Source of the DNA: an uncultured Lachnospiraceae bacterium
GTDB lineage: Bacteria; Bacillota; Clostridia; Lachnospirales; Lachnospiraceae
Reading direction: 5' to 3'
Length of the DNA stretch: 51,852 nucleotides
NCBI GenBank assembly: GCA_937950565.1
Contig: CALFCS010000145.1
Coordinates: 1-51,852, forward strand
Shown piece after piece: positions 25,755 to 33,793 of this stretch (the first letter of the stretch is position 1; every line of letters begins with the position of its first letter). The position numbers and the translations under genes are program-made. Below the pieces are notes generated by a model that did not search any database, was not told the origin of the DNA, and saw nothing but the letters and a program-made list of their open reading frames with translations.

Positions 25755-26745
25755 CGGGGCAAAGAGGAAGATTTTCAATGACGCGGTGGACCTGCTGGCA
25801 GGGACGGAAGAGGTATCCGCCCCGGAGGACGGGATAAGGATGCTGCTAATTGACAGCATCCGTCCGTTCCGGAAGCATCCCTTCCGGTTATATGAGGGGG
25901 AGCGTCTGGATGACATGGTGGAGAGCATTAAGGAACACGGCATACTGAACCCGGTAATTGTGTGGCAGGATGGGGACGGCTATGAAATGCTTGCCGGACA
26001 TAACCGGCAGATGGCGGGGAAGATGGCAGGACTGGCAGAGATTCCTGCCATCGTGAAGACGGACCTGACGGAAGAGGAAGCCTATGTGTATGTGATTGAG
26101 ACCAACGTGATACAGAGGGGATTTGCGGAGCTTCTGCCGTCTGAAAAGGCGGCAGTGCTGGCGGAGCGGTATGAGAAGGTCAGCAATCAGGGAAAACGCA
26201 ATGACATTCTGGAAGAGATCGCAAGGCTGAACGGTTCGGACATGCCGGAGACTTGTGGACATGATGTCCACAAGTTGAAAAGCCGGGATACCATCGGGGA
26301 AGAGTATGGTATGACCGGAAGGAACATTGCCAGATATATGAGAGTCCAGCAATTGGAAGAGCCTTTGAAGGAACGGCTGGATGGTGGGACGCTTCCACTG
26401 GTGGCAGCAGTGGATTTATCCTATCTGTCGGATAAAGAGCAGAAAACGGTGTCCGGGCTGGCTGAACAGGGGAAGATCAGGCTGGATGCGAAGACGGCAA
26501 AATGTATCCGGGGCATGGCAGGGAAGGTGACGGAAGAAGCTGTGCTGGAAGCGTTGGACAGCGGGAAAGGGAAGAAGGCTTCTGCCGGGAAGAGTATCAA
26601 GCTGTCAGCAGATGTGTATGAGAGGTATTTTGGCGGTGTGAAATCTGCGGATGTGGCAGGGATTGTGGAGGAAGCGCTGGCGGCGTGGTTCGGGAAAGGA
26701 GGGGAGGCTGGTGTTCCGGGCGGAAGAGATAGAGAAACTGGATAA
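25744..26745 (+). CDS. parB: ParB/RepB/Spo0J family partition protein
   Basis: 333 residues. The N-terminal ParB/Srx-type nucleotide-binding domain has IRPFRKHPFRLYEGERLDDMVESIKEHGILNPVIV and LAGHNRQMAGKMAGL (GHNR in place of the common GERR). A helix-turn-helix region follows (SRDTIGEEYGMTGRNIARYMRVQQL), then a C-terminal part without a known motif. It binds centromere-like sites and works with ParA; the sites are not identified, although the 24086 palindrome is a candidate. The start overlaps parA by 11 bp. Confidence 0.92.
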   Translation: MKANGAKRKIFNDAVDLLAGTEEVSAPEDGIRMLLIDSIRPFRKHPFRLYEGERLDDMVESIKEHGILNPVIVWQDGDGYEMLAGHNRQMAGKMAGLAEIPAIVKTDLTEEEAYVYVIETNVIQRGFAELLPSEKAAVLAERYEKVSNQGKRNDILEEIARLNGSDMPETCGHDVHKLKSRDTIGEEYGMTGRNIARYMRVQQLEEPLKERLDGGTLPLVAAVDLSYLSDKEQKTVSGLAEQGKIRLDAKTAKCIRGMAGKVTEEAVLEALDSGKGKKASAGKSIKLSADVYERYFGGVKSADVAGIVEEALAAWFGKGGEAGVPGGRDRETG

Positions 26746-26998
26746 GTCTTACTTCAACATTATCCTAGCGGAGAATTACGATGTGACGATCCAGTCAAAG
26801 AATACAGGGCATATCTGGTATATCCATAACCCGGAGTATCTGGGAGAAGGGGAGTGTATTATTTTCCACAAGCATAAAGCATCCCACCCGTACCATCAGC
26901 ATGGCAGAGCCAGGAATCTGCGGCAGGCGGTGAAGAGTATCAAGGGGCATGATGTGTTCCAGATGAATGGGAGAAAGTGTTTGCAATATAAGGCTTAA
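26711..26998 (+). CDS. Small conserved-looking protein of the ParAB module, unknown function
   Basis: 95 residues from GTG 26711, which has AAAGGAGG just upstream inside the end of parB. The sequence has an aromatic core (SYFNIILAENYDVTIQSKNTGHIWYIHN) and a His-rich part (CIIFHKHKASHPYHQHGRARNLRQAVKSIKGHD). No catalytic motif recognised. The tight overlap with parB and the terminator that follows place it in the same transcript. A product that acts with the partition system or in the life cycle of the element is the most that can be inferred. Confidence 0.65.
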   Translation: MFRAEEIEKLDKSYFNIILAENYDVTIQSKNTGHIWYIHNPEYLGEGECIIFHKHKASHPYHQHGRARNLRQAVKSIKGHDVFQMNGRKCLQYKA

Positions 26999-27013
26999 GA
27001 TTACATCGGAGAG

Positions 27014-27046
27014 ACTCTGGCATAATGATATATGTCGGAGTTTTTC
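27014..27046 (+). terminator. Terminator after the ParAB module
   Basis: An 11-bp stem with G-T pairs (27014-27024 with 27031-27041) is followed by TTTTTCT. Confidence 0.75.
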
Positions 27047-27177
27047 TATGAAAAATATATTGTGATTATGAATCGTAAGGTTTTTTGATAAGTTCTTAGA
27101 AAGTCAGTTTCATAAGTTGGATAAATGCTGTATAATAAAGTCTGTTATTGAAGAAGGCTTATCGAGGAGGCAGGGAA

Positions 27178-27690
27178 ATGATCTGCAAAATAAGAAAATG
27201 GGATTTAACAGATGCGGCAGATTTGGCAGCGGCGCTTTCCAATAAAAAAGTACAGGATAATCTTAGGGATGGATTGCCATATCCTTATACAAAACAGGAT
27301 GGAGCGGACTATATTTCTGCTATGTTGTCTGCGGATGAAAATGAAACTTTTGCCTTTGCTATAACAGCAGATGGCCGGGTGGTTGGAAGTATTGGTGTTT
27401 TTCGTCAGGGAAACATACACAGGCAGACAGCCGAACTGGGATATTATGTTGCCGAAGAGTATTGGGGCAAAGGGATTATGACTGAGGCTGTAAAACAGAT
27501 TTGCAAATATGTTTTTGGTAAGAGTGATATTATCCGTATTTATGCAGAACCATTTGCGTATAATAAGGCATCCTGCCGTGTGCTTGAAAAAGCGGGCTTT
27601 CAATATGAAGGCATACTAAGACACAATGCTGTAAAAAATGGGAAAGTTATCGATATGAAAATGTATTCATTGCTGAAAGAAGAATTATAA
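27178..27690 (+). CDS. GNAT N-acetyltransferase, RimJ/RimL-like
   Basis: 170 residues. RimL-type N-acetyltransferase: CKIRKWDLTDAADLAAALSN at the start, TFAFAITADGRVVGSIGVF, then the acetyl-CoA loop (AEEYWGKGIMTEAVKQI) and the final IRIYAEPFAYNKASCRVLEKAGFQYEG. The acceptor cannot be told; relatives act on ribosomal protein N-termini, antibiotics or small amines. ATG 27178 follows GAGGAGG. A TATAAT box lies at 27131-27136 with a weak -35. First gene of the cargo block. Confidence 0.88.
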   Translation: MICKIRKWDLTDAADLAAALSNKKVQDNLRDGLPYPYTKQDGADYISAMLSADENETFAFAITADGRVVGSIGVFRQGNIHRQTAELGYYVAEEYWGKGIMTEAVKQICKYVFGKSDIIRIYAEPFAYNKASCRVLEKAGFQYEGILRHNAVKNGKVIDMKMYSLLKEEL

Positions 27691-27732
27691 ATTTTGATTT
27701 TCCAGATTGGAAGTTGTAAAGGAGGCAGCCCT

Positions 27733-28149
27733 ATGAAGAATTTGAGTAAAGAAGCTGAAAAAATAATGACAGAACGTTTTGGAAAAGATACGGTTATTGC
27801 GTTGGCAACAGTAGAAAACGAAGTGCCTTATGTGCGGTATGTAAATGCCTATTATGAGAATGGTGCATTTTATATTATTACATATGCGCTTTCAAATAAA
27901 ATAAAACATGTGGAAAACAATTCTTCTGTTGCAATAGCTGGAGAGTGGTTCACAGCACATGGAAAAGGTATCAATTTGGGTTATTTTGGGAAAGAAAAAA
28001 ATCATAAGATTGCCGAGAGGCTGAAAAATGTGTTTTCTGAATGGATTGATAACGGACATAATAATTTTGATGATGAAAACACGGTCATTTTATGTGTGGA
28101 ATTAACAGATGGACTTTTGCTTTCGCATGGGACAAGGTACGATTTTTAA
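27733..28149 (+). CDS. Pyridoxamine 5'-phosphate oxidase family (FMN-binding split barrel) protein
   Basis: 138 residues. The pattern AEKIMTERFGKDTVIALATVENEVPYVRYVNAYYENGAFYIITYALSNKIKHVENNSSVAIAG is that of short flavin-binding split-barrel proteins; the last part (GEWFTAHGKGINLGYF) completes the barrel. Relatives bind FMN, F420 or haem and act as reductases or oxidases; the substrate is unknown here. ATG 27733 follows AAAGGAGG. It is 42 bp after the first GNAT gene and probably co-transcribed with it. Confidence 0.85.
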   Translation: MKNLSKEAEKIMTERFGKDTVIALATVENEVPYVRYVNAYYENGAFYIITYALSNKIKHVENNSSVAIAGEWFTAHGKGINLGYFGKEKNHKIAERLKNVFSEWIDNGHNNFDDENTVILCVELTDGLLLSHGTRYDF

Positions 28150-28174
28150 ACTTTAAATTTTCGGGGGCTCTTTT

Positions 28175-28626
28175 ATGGAATTTCATAGAACAAATGGTAC
28201 GGATAAGGATTTTATAGAAAATTGCAGGCTTCTTGATATGGATCTGGACAGGCGTGTTGGGAAGAAGATAAAAAGGGATAAATACAAAAAATATAACCAG
28301 CTAGATGAAATAAAAGAAGCGATAGTTGTTTATGAAGATGATAAGGTAATTGGTGGCGGCGCTATAAGAAGATATGATGATGAAAATATAGAGTTAAAGC
28401 GCGTGTTTGTGCATGCCGAATATCAGGGACAGGGCATAGGAAGCAGGCTTGTTTCTTTGTTGATTGAATGGGCTGTGGAATTGGGATATAAAAGAATGAT
28501 TCTTGAGACCGGGGAGCTATTAGCTGAATCTTGTGCCATGTATAAAAATTGGGGTTTAAAGTGATTCCCAATTACGGCCCATATGTGGATATGCCGGAAT
28601 CATTGTGTATGGCAAAGAATTTATAA
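28175..28626 (+). pseudogene. GNAT N-acetyltransferase with a frameshift near its end
   Basis: The open frame (28175-28564, 129 residues) is a GNAT protein: AIVVYEDDKVIGGGAIRRY, LKRVFVHAEYQGQGIGSRLVSLLIEWA and RMILETGELLAESCAMYK. It then reads NWGLK-stop. Adding one A to the run of five A at 28544-28548 restores KKLGFKVIPNYGPYVDMPESLCMAKNL and a stop at 28624-28626, the usual GNAT ending. So one base is missing in a homopolymer: either a true mutation or a sequencing error. The lost 22 residues include the last strand, so the shortened product is probably inactive. Confidence 0.8.
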
Positions 28627-28715
28627 AAGTCGGGCGGCCTATGTGAAAGATTAGCCGGAGAGCAAGGCAGATGAGCGGAAGTTTGTGTTGAGATTGCGAA
28701 AGAAGAGGTAGACAA

Positions 28716-29198
28716 ATGCAGGCGGCAAATTTTGATATGCGGTTAAAGCGGGCAGAATGTCCGGCAAAAGTGGCGGAGATTGTGGAAAAAACGATAAAGG
28801 CCATATATCCCCATTATTATCCTTCCGGTGCGGTACAGTTCTTTCTTGGTTTGCATAATGAGGACGGAATCCGGAGAGCAGCGGAAAGGGAGGAAATCTA
28901 TTTTGCAGTAGTGCAGGGGGAAATCGTGGGAACCGGGAGCGTCCGGGGAAATGAAATCTGCAGATTGTTTATTTTGCCGGAATATCAGGCAAAAGGGTAC
29001 GGCAGCAGGCTGATGGATTTATTGGAAGACCGGGTTTTACAAAAATATCAGGCGGTACATATAGATGCGTCTTTCCCGGCAGAAAGCATGTATTTGAAGA
29101 GAGGTTATCGGATAAAAACTTATGAGATCATTGAGGCGGAGGGCGGAGATTACCTCTGCTATCATACGATGGAAAAAGAGGCAGACAGGACAAGATAA
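28716..29198 (+). CDS. GNAT N-acetyltransferase
   Basis: 160 residues. Contains YFAVVQGEIVGTGSVRGNEICRLFILPEYQAKGYGSRLMDLLED, which covers the central strands and the acetyl-CoA pyrophosphate loop (QAKGYG), and ends AESMYLKRGYRIKTYEII. The N-terminal half has PHYYPSGAVQFFLGLH, common in a subgroup of Firmicutes acetyltransferases. Substrate unknown. ATG 28716 has GAAGAGG upstream. It stands in a row of cargo genes on the same strand. Confidence 0.87.
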   Translation: MQAANFDMRLKRAECPAKVAEIVEKTIKAIYPHYYPSGAVQFFLGLHNEDGIRRAAEREEIYFAVVQGEIVGTGSVRGNEICRLFILPEYQAKGYGSRLMDLLEDRVLQKYQAVHIDASFPAESMYLKRGYRIKTYEIIEAEGGDYLCYHTMEKEADRTR

Positions 29199-29219
29199 AG
29201 ATTTTCAGGGAGAAAACAA

Positions 29220-29981
29220 ATGGATAAATGGTTTACGGTTGATCAGGTAGATGAGGATACTTATATTATCAGTGAGTACCGTCACTGGGAAGAAACACAC
29301 TGCTATCTGTTGAATGGTTCCGAACGCAGTCTGTTGATTGATTCGGGGCTTGGAATCTGCAATATTTATGATGAGGTTGTGATGCTGACAGACAAACCAG
29401 TCACGGCTGTTGCTACCCATATCCATTGGGATCATATCGGAGGGCATAAATATTTTCCGGATTTCTATGCCCATGAAGAGGAACTGGACTGGCTGGCGGG
29501 TAAATTCCCTCTATCTATGGAAACAGTCAGGAATATGGTGGTGGACCGCTGTGAACTTCCGAAAAGCTATGATGTCAGCAGATATGAGATGTTCCAGGGA
29601 AAGCCGTCAAGGGTTCTGTATGGTGGGGAGGGGATTGATATTGGCGGGCGTGTAATAGAGGTGTGCCATACACCGGGACATTCACCTGGGCATATGTGTT
29701 TTTGGGAACCGGAGCGGGGATATCTTTTTACAGGAGATTTGATTTACAAGGATACTTTGTTCGCTTATTATCCTTCCACAGACCCAGAAGCCTATCTTTC
29801 TTCCCTTGAAAAGATGGCACTGCTTTCTGTAGAAAGAGTGTTTCCAGGGCATCATTCTTTGGATGTCCAGCCGGAGATTATTAGCCGGATGAGGGACAAT
29901 TTCCGGGAATTGAAAGAAAGCGGGAAGTTGCATCATGGGAGCGGAACTTATGATTATGGAGACTGGGCAGTCTGGCTGTAA
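29220..29981 (+). CDS. Metallo-beta-lactamase fold hydrolase
   Basis: 253 residues. The zinc ligands are in order: THIHWDHIGGH (HxHxDH motif), CHTPGHSPGHMCFW with the third His, FTGDLIYKD with the bridging Asp, and PGHH with the last His. This is a complete two-metal site. The family includes glyoxalase II-like, lactonase and phosphodiesterase enzymes; nothing singles out the substrate and true beta-lactamase activity is not implied. AGGGAG precedes the ATG by about 8 bp. Neighbours are acetyltransferases. Confidence 0.9.
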   Translation: MDKWFTVDQVDEDTYIISEYRHWEETHCYLLNGSERSLLIDSGLGICNIYDEVVMLTDKPVTAVATHIHWDHIGGHKYFPDFYAHEEELDWLAGKFPLSMETVRNMVVDRCELPKSYDVSRYEMFQGKPSRVLYGGEGIDIGGRVIEVCHTPGHSPGHMCFWEPERGYLFTGDLIYKDTLFAYYPSTDPEAYLSSLEKMALLSVERVFPGHHSLDVQPEIISRMRDNFRELKESGKLHHGSGTYDYGDWAVWL

Positions 29982-30014
29982 GGAAGGAACCATATAAGGA
30001 GCAGGTGGAGCAGG

Positions 30015-30545
30015 ATGGTGATGGAGACAGGGAGCCTTATTTTGGGAAAAGCAAAATATGAGGACTGGGAATCTATGTACCGTAATGTCTGGTCAAGGTC
30101 GGAGACAGCGGAATATATGGCTTGGACGGTGGCTGCTGACGAGGAAGCGGCCAGGGAGCGGATGTGCAGGACGATTACATGGCAGGAAAACCATGCTTCC
30201 TGGCTGATCTATGAAAAGGACAGCGGACAGGCAGTCGGCTTTGTGGGGATAGAGGAATTACAGCCGAATATCTATCAGGATACAGGTATTGCCCTTGGAC
30301 CGGAATATGTGGGCAGGGGATATGGGAAACAGATTCTGTGGCTATTGATGAAATATTGCACCTCTTTGGGCGGGGTTGAATTTTATTATTCTACACGGTC
30401 AGGCAATTCAGCCGCAAAAGCGTTGGCGTTATCCTGTGGATTCCTTTACCAGTATACGGAGCAGAAAATGGATTTGCGAAGTGGGAAACCGTATGAATTG
30501 GAGATCTACAGAAAAGATTTGAGAGGTAAAGGAGACGGAACATGA
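30015..30545 (+). CDS. GNAT N-acetyltransferase
   Basis: 176 residues. ETGSLILGKAKYEDWESMYRNVWS, then WLIYEKDSGQAVGFVGIEEL, GIALGPEYVGRGYGKQILWLLMKYC (acetyl-CoA loop GRGYGK) and FYYSTRSGNSAAKALALSCGFLYQY. Full-length RimJ/RimL-like fold. The acceptor is unknown. The start is preceded by GTGGAGCAGG; ATG 30015 and the ATG two codons later are both possible. The next coding start (the decayed DUF6194 gene) overlaps its end. Confidence 0.87.
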   Translation: MVMETGSLILGKAKYEDWESMYRNVWSRSETAEYMAWTVAADEEAARERMCRTITWQENHASWLIYEKDSGQAVGFVGIEELQPNIYQDTGIALGPEYVGRGYGKQILWLLMKYCTSLGGVEFYYSTRSGNSAAKALALSCGFLYQYTEQKMDLRSGKPYELEIYRKDLRGKGDGT

Positions 30546-30780
30546 AGCCAGATGAGATTTTGGAGTATTGCCTGAAAAATTTAGAGGGTAGCATCCTTGT
30601 GGAGAGTTGGGGAGAAAAAAGGGATTTTTTATAATCCTGTCCATGTGTTGAAGCGGGATGTATGCATGGATGGGCTGGATCAGTGTCCTGAATCCATCAG
30701 AAAATACATTTGAGGCATTGAAGCCCTATATCCAGGAAGCCTGTGAATATGCGAAAGAGAAATTTGCCAGGCGTACATAA
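30542..30780 (+). pseudogene. Decayed DUF6194 family gene (internal deletion and frameshift)
   Basis: It begins MKPDEILEYCLKNLEGS followed by a Trp-Gly-Glu segment, then changes frame in a run of T (30625-30632) to FFYNPVHVLKR, and after a missing middle part resumes as YAWMGWISVLNPSENTFEAL, ending KEKFARRT-stop at 30778-30780. Intact DUF6194 proteins are about 150 residues; roughly half is gone here. Two lesions, a frameshift and a deletion of about 70 codons, make it a pseudogene. The start overlaps the upstream GNAT gene, so it was once part of the same cluster. Confidence 0.75.
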
Positions 30781-30803
30781 ACAGAAAGTGCAGGAGGCTT
30801 GTT

Positions 30804-31469
30804 ATGGAACATACAGCATTTAGTGCAAAGGAATATGATTTCAAAATACAGCAGACACTTCCGTTTTATGAAGAGCTTTATGAACAGGTTGTGGATGTAT
30901 TGGATATATCAGGAAAGAAGAGTGTATCATGGCTGGACGTTGGCTGTGGAACGGGGAAAATGTATGAAGCGGCCAGAAAAAGAATATCCATACAGGAATT
31001 TATTTTTACAGATATATCGGAAAAAATGCTTGCTGTTGCAAAGGAGAGATTTCAGGCAGAGAAAAACAGGTTTAAGCAGATGTCAGTTTTGGAACTGGAA
31101 GACATAGAAAAATATGATGTGGTCACTGCAATCCAGGTCCATCATTATCTGTCAGAAAAAGACAGGAGACTGGCGGTAGAGAAATGCTGCCGGGCGTTAA
31201 AGGCCGGGGGATTGTTTTTTACTTTTGAAAATATTGCCCCAGACAGTGGGATTGGCAGACAGCTTTTTTTGGACAGATGGAAGTCATATCAGATCAGGAA
31301 TGGAAAGGGCAGGGAAGAGGCAGAAAACCATATGAAAAGGTATGGGGTGGACTATTTCCCGCTGACTGTAGAGACGCATCTTGAGCTTATGCGAAAATGC
31401 GGATTCCAGGCGGTGGAATTGATATGGATGTCTTATATGCAGGCTGGGTTTATGGGGGTTAAGCTGTAA
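30804..31469 (+). CDS. Class I SAM-dependent methyltransferase
   Basis: 221 residues. The SAM-binding loop is WLDVGCGTGKMYEAA (motif I), followed by FIFTDISEKMLAVAKERF (motif II acidic residue), YDVVTAIQVHHYLSEKDRRLAV (motif IV region) and CCRALKAGGLFFTFENIAP (motif V/VI). Length is normal for a small-molecule methyltransferase. The acceptor is unknown. AGGAGG lies 8 bp before the ATG. It lies between the decayed DUF6194 gene and a CAT-like gene. Confidence 0.88.
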   Translation: MEHTAFSAKEYDFKIQQTLPFYEELYEQVVDVLDISGKKSVSWLDVGCGTGKMYEAARKRISIQEFIFTDISEKMLAVAKERFQAEKNRFKQMSVLELEDIEKYDVVTAIQVHHYLSEKDRRLAVEKCCRALKAGGLFFTFENIAPDSGIGRQLFLDRWKSYQIRNGKGREEAENHMKRYGVDYFPLTVETHLELMRKCGFQAVELIWMSYMQAGFMGVKL

Positions 31470-31519
31470 AGTTTGTGATTACATATAACAATAGTATGGA
31501 ATAAACAGGAGAATCTAAA

Positions 31520-32146
31520 ATGAATACTTATCAGGTGATAGATGAAAAAAATTGGGAAAGGGCCATGCACTGTATGGTTTTCAGGGAAAGCGTGGAGCCT
31601 GCATTCTGTGTGACATTTGAGGCTGATATTACAAATTTCCGTCGAAAAGTGAAGGAACAGAATCTTTCTTTTACGCTTGCGTTTGTGTATGCGGTATGTA
31701 AATGTGCAAATGGGATTGAAGCGTTCCGGTATCGTTTTTTGGACGGGAAAGTGGTTCTTTTTGACCATATTGATTCGGCATTTACTTATCTGAACCAGGA
31801 TACGGGGTTATTCAAAGTAGTAAATGTGCCGTTTTGGGGCAGCATTCAGGAATATGTGGAGACAGCGGGAAAAACTGCCAGGGAACAAAAAGAATATTTT
31901 ACCGGCCCGCTTGGAAACGATGTATTCCAATGTTCCCCTATGCCCTGGCTTACCTATACGCATATCTCCCATACCAACTCCGGCAAAAAGGATAATGCAA
32001 CGCCATTGTTTGATTGGGGGAAATATTATGAAAAGGAAGGGCGTATTGTTATGCCGGTATCTGTCCAGGTGCATCATTCCTTTGTAGATGGGATACACAT
32101 TGGGCAATTTGCGGATATGCTCCAGAAGTATATGGATGAATACTGA
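31520..32146 (+). CDS. Chloramphenicol acetyltransferase (CatA-like) family protein
   Basis: 208 residues, the usual size of CAT trimers. The catalytic motif HHSFVDGIH, with its active His and Asp, is near the C-terminus (residues about 188-196). Also seen: EPAFCVTFEADITNF at the N-terminus, SFTLAFVYAVCKCANGIEAFRYR, and FTGPLGNDVFQCSPMPWLTYTHISH, all matching the CAT fold. Whether it inactivates chloramphenicol or acts on another acceptor cannot be told; many distant CatA-like proteins do not confer resistance. A GGAG site lies before the ATG. It closes the cargo block. Confidence 0.85.
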   Translation: MNTYQVIDEKNWERAMHCMVFRESVEPAFCVTFEADITNFRRKVKEQNLSFTLAFVYAVCKCANGIEAFRYRFLDGKVVLFDHIDSAFTYLNQDTGLFKVVNVPFWGSIQEYVETAGKTAREQKEYFTGPLGNDVFQCSPMPWLTYTHISHTNSGKKDNATPLFDWGKYYEKEGRIVMPVSVQVHHSFVDGIHIGQFADMLQKYMDEY

Positions 32147-32223
32147 TGGGGTGGTTTGATAGAGGTGATTATGGAATCGTATAAATTTATTTGAGAAAGA
32201 TATATAGGAATATCAGTAAGGAG

Positions 32224-32248
32224 CAGTCAGATTATTCTGGCTGTTTTT
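32224..32248 (+). terminator. Terminator after the CAT-like gene
   Basis: 8-bp stem CAGTCAGA/TCTGGCTG (32224-32231 with 32236-32243, one G-T pair), then TTTTTC. Confidence 0.75.
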
Positions 32249-32555
32249 CTTTGTGATATTTTGCGTTTCTGACTATGAAATGCTTTTTGGGAAATACTTT
32301 ATGTACATGGTAGATTATGGAAAGTGGGATTGCATCGTAACAGACAAGCCCAATGGCAGATTGCATTAGTCCATGAGAAGTCATGAATATGTGCGGTACT
32401 GCCGGGAAGGAGAGGGACGATGCCTGACCCTGCGCTTTTATCAGGGGAAATATTCCTGATAAGCGGAATGCCAGACACCAATGAAGAATATATCAGCATC
32501 AGTAAAAATCAAATAATGCATCCGCCGGGACATGCCCCGTGCGAAGAGGTTTATT
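32249..32555. other. Intergenic region before the phage genes
   Basis: No ORF of note. A 52-codon frame from ATG 32301 to TGA 32457-32459 is interrupted by one TAG and could be a worn gene. No convincing promoter was found, although one must drive the phage early genes; a terminator follows at 32560-32602. Confidence 0.4.
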
Positions 32556-32559
32556 TTAG

Positions 32560-32602
32560 AGACCGTGAAAAGTTGAATGCCAGCTTTTTGCGGTCTTTTT
32601 TT
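32560..32602 (+). terminator. Terminator upstream of the phage early genes
   Basis: AGACCG (32560-32565) pairs with CGGTCT (32591-32596) across a 25-nt loop, followed by seven T. It lies 64 bp before the sigma-like gene, so it may separate it from upstream transcription or act as an early attenuator. Confidence 0.65.
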
Positions 32603-32666
32603 GCGTCTGTGGAATCGGCTGTCAGTTTTTCCTGGCTTTACCGCAAGGTAAAGAAAGGAAAGCTGT

Positions 32667-33119
32667 ATGGCAGGTCGAAAAATTAAAATCCGGTCAGGAG
32701 AGATGGAAGTCTGGATGGAGGTTACAGAAGAAGAGTATCAGGGCTATTACCGCCCATGGTGGCAGCAGAAGAAACGGGAGCAGAGGAACCGGGAGGCAAT
32801 GGAGGAACATGGGTATACGGAAGAATCTTTTGAGGCATGGAGGGATAAAGCGGCGGAGGAAATTGGCATCCCGGATGTAGGCTTGCCGGATATGGACGAG
32901 CTCCTGGAGAAAAAGATGCTGCTGGGGATATTGGAAGAGGCTATGGAGTCTTTGATGCCGGAAGAGCGGGAACTGGCGGTAAAGGTGTATGGGGAACAGG
33001 TTCCGGCCACGGAGCTTGCACGGCAGACAGGGGTGAACAGGAGGACGCTGGCTTTCCGTAAGGATAAGGTGCTGGAAAAACTGCGCCGTTTTTTCAGTGA
33101 CCGGGGAATAGATGTCTGA
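32667..33119 (+). CDS. Phage sigma-factor-like (sigma-70 region 4) regulator
   Basis: 150 residues. The C-terminal third is a helix-turn-helix of the sigma-70 region 4 type: LMPEERELAVKVYGEQVPATELARQTGVNRRTLAFRKDKVLEKLRRFF. The N-terminal half (EEEYQGYYRPWWQQKKREQRNREAMEEHGYTEES) is charged and helical. Region 2, needed for -10 recognition, is absent, so it is more likely an activator or a sigma-like DNA-binding protein than a full sigma factor. GAAAGGAAAG precedes the ATG. First gene of the phage early operon. Confidence 0.7.
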   Translation: MAGRKIKIRSGEMEVWMEVTEEEYQGYYRPWWQQKKREQRNREAMEEHGYTEESFEAWRDKAAEEIGIPDVGLPDMDELLEKKMLLGILEEAMESLMPEERELAVKVYGEQVPATELARQTGVNRRTLAFRKDKVLEKLRRFFSDRGIDV

Positions 33120-33270
33120 TTTTTTATTTTCGACATGATCCGCTGTGTCTGTCGAATGGTTTTTGAAAAAGTTTTCATATTTCATTGCCAGATTTCAGGA
33201 AAGTGTCATTACGAAAGGTAGGAGGGTAATTTTTAGGCCTTTCAAAATGGACGAAAGGAGGCAGCGGTTT

Positions 33271-33429
33271 ATGGAAAATTCTCAGGAGCTAATCGGTATT
33301 TTACAGGCAATCAGCATTGTGGCAAAGAGCCTGGCAGTGAAGCTGATGAAGATTGACCGGGAGATCAGGGAATATGAATCCGCCAGGGCAGGGACCTGGG
33401 GCAGAAGGAAAATGAAGAAAGGAAAGTGA
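33271..33429 (+). CDS. Small phage protein of unknown function
   Basis: 52 residues from ATG 33271, with GAAAGGAGG 9 bp upstream. One amphipathic helix (GILQAISIVAKSLAVKLMKIDREIREYE), then a basic tail ending GRRKMKKGK. Basic ends of this kind often bind nucleic acid, but this is inference. A longer frame upstream has no ribosome site and is rejected. It ends 4 bp before the next gene. Confidence 0.55.
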   Translation: MENSQELIGILQAISIVAKSLAVKLMKIDREIREYESARAGTWGRRKMKKGK

Positions 33430-33433
33430 CGGT

Positions 33434-33793
33434 ATGTCTGAAAGGAAAAAAGTATTTATCTGCAGCCCTTTCCGTGGGGACATGGAGGGGAATGCAGGGA
33501 AGGCGGCCGGGTACTGCCGGGCTGCCTGCGAAAACGGGTATCTGCCCATTGCACCGCACCTGCTGTTCCCGCAGTTCCTGAATGAAGGGATTGAAGCGGA
33601 GCGGCAGACAGGGCTTGCCATGGGGCTGGAACTGCTCCGTATCTGTGAAGAGGTGTGGGTGTTCGGGGAGCCGACGGAAGGGATGGCTTTGGAGATCGCC
33701 TCTGCCATGGGGCAGGGGAAGGAGATACGGTTCATGGAAGGAGGCTGTGCGCATGGAGATGGTGCTGGTGCTGACACATCTGACGGGGAGTGA
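33434..33793 (+). CDS. DUF4406-like (deoxyribosyltransferase-fold) protein
   Basis: 119 residues. VFICSPFRGDMEGNAGKAAGYCRAACENGYLPIAPHLLFPQFL followed by LRICEEVWVFGEPTEGMALEI matches the DUF4406/nucleoside 2-deoxyribosyltransferase-like fold (Rossmann type, with an SPFRG nucleotide loop). Phages may use such proteins in nucleotide metabolism or to counter nucleotide-based defences; no activity can be assigned. AGGAAAG lies before the ATG. Its 3' end overlaps a related gene by 41 bp. Confidence 0.7.
   Translation: MSERKKVFICSPFRGDMEGNAGKAAGYCRAACENGYLPIAPHLLFPQFLNEGIEAERQTGLAMGLELLRICEEVWVFGEPTEGMALEIASAMGQGKEIRFMEGGCAHGDGAGADTSDGE

Noticed and set aside
31520..32146. Calling the CAT-like gene a confirmed chloramphenicol-resistance determinant
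   Set aside because: The motif shows the fold and active site, but distant CatA-like proteins often do not act on the drug.
32301..32459. A 52-codon frame with one internal TAG
   Set aside because: It could be a worn gene, but no family was recognised and there is no good ribosome site, so it is mentioned only in the intergenic entry.
32420..32686. An 88-codon plus-strand frame
   Set aside because: It runs through an intrinsic terminator (32560-32602) and into the sigma-like gene, and lacks a ribosome site.
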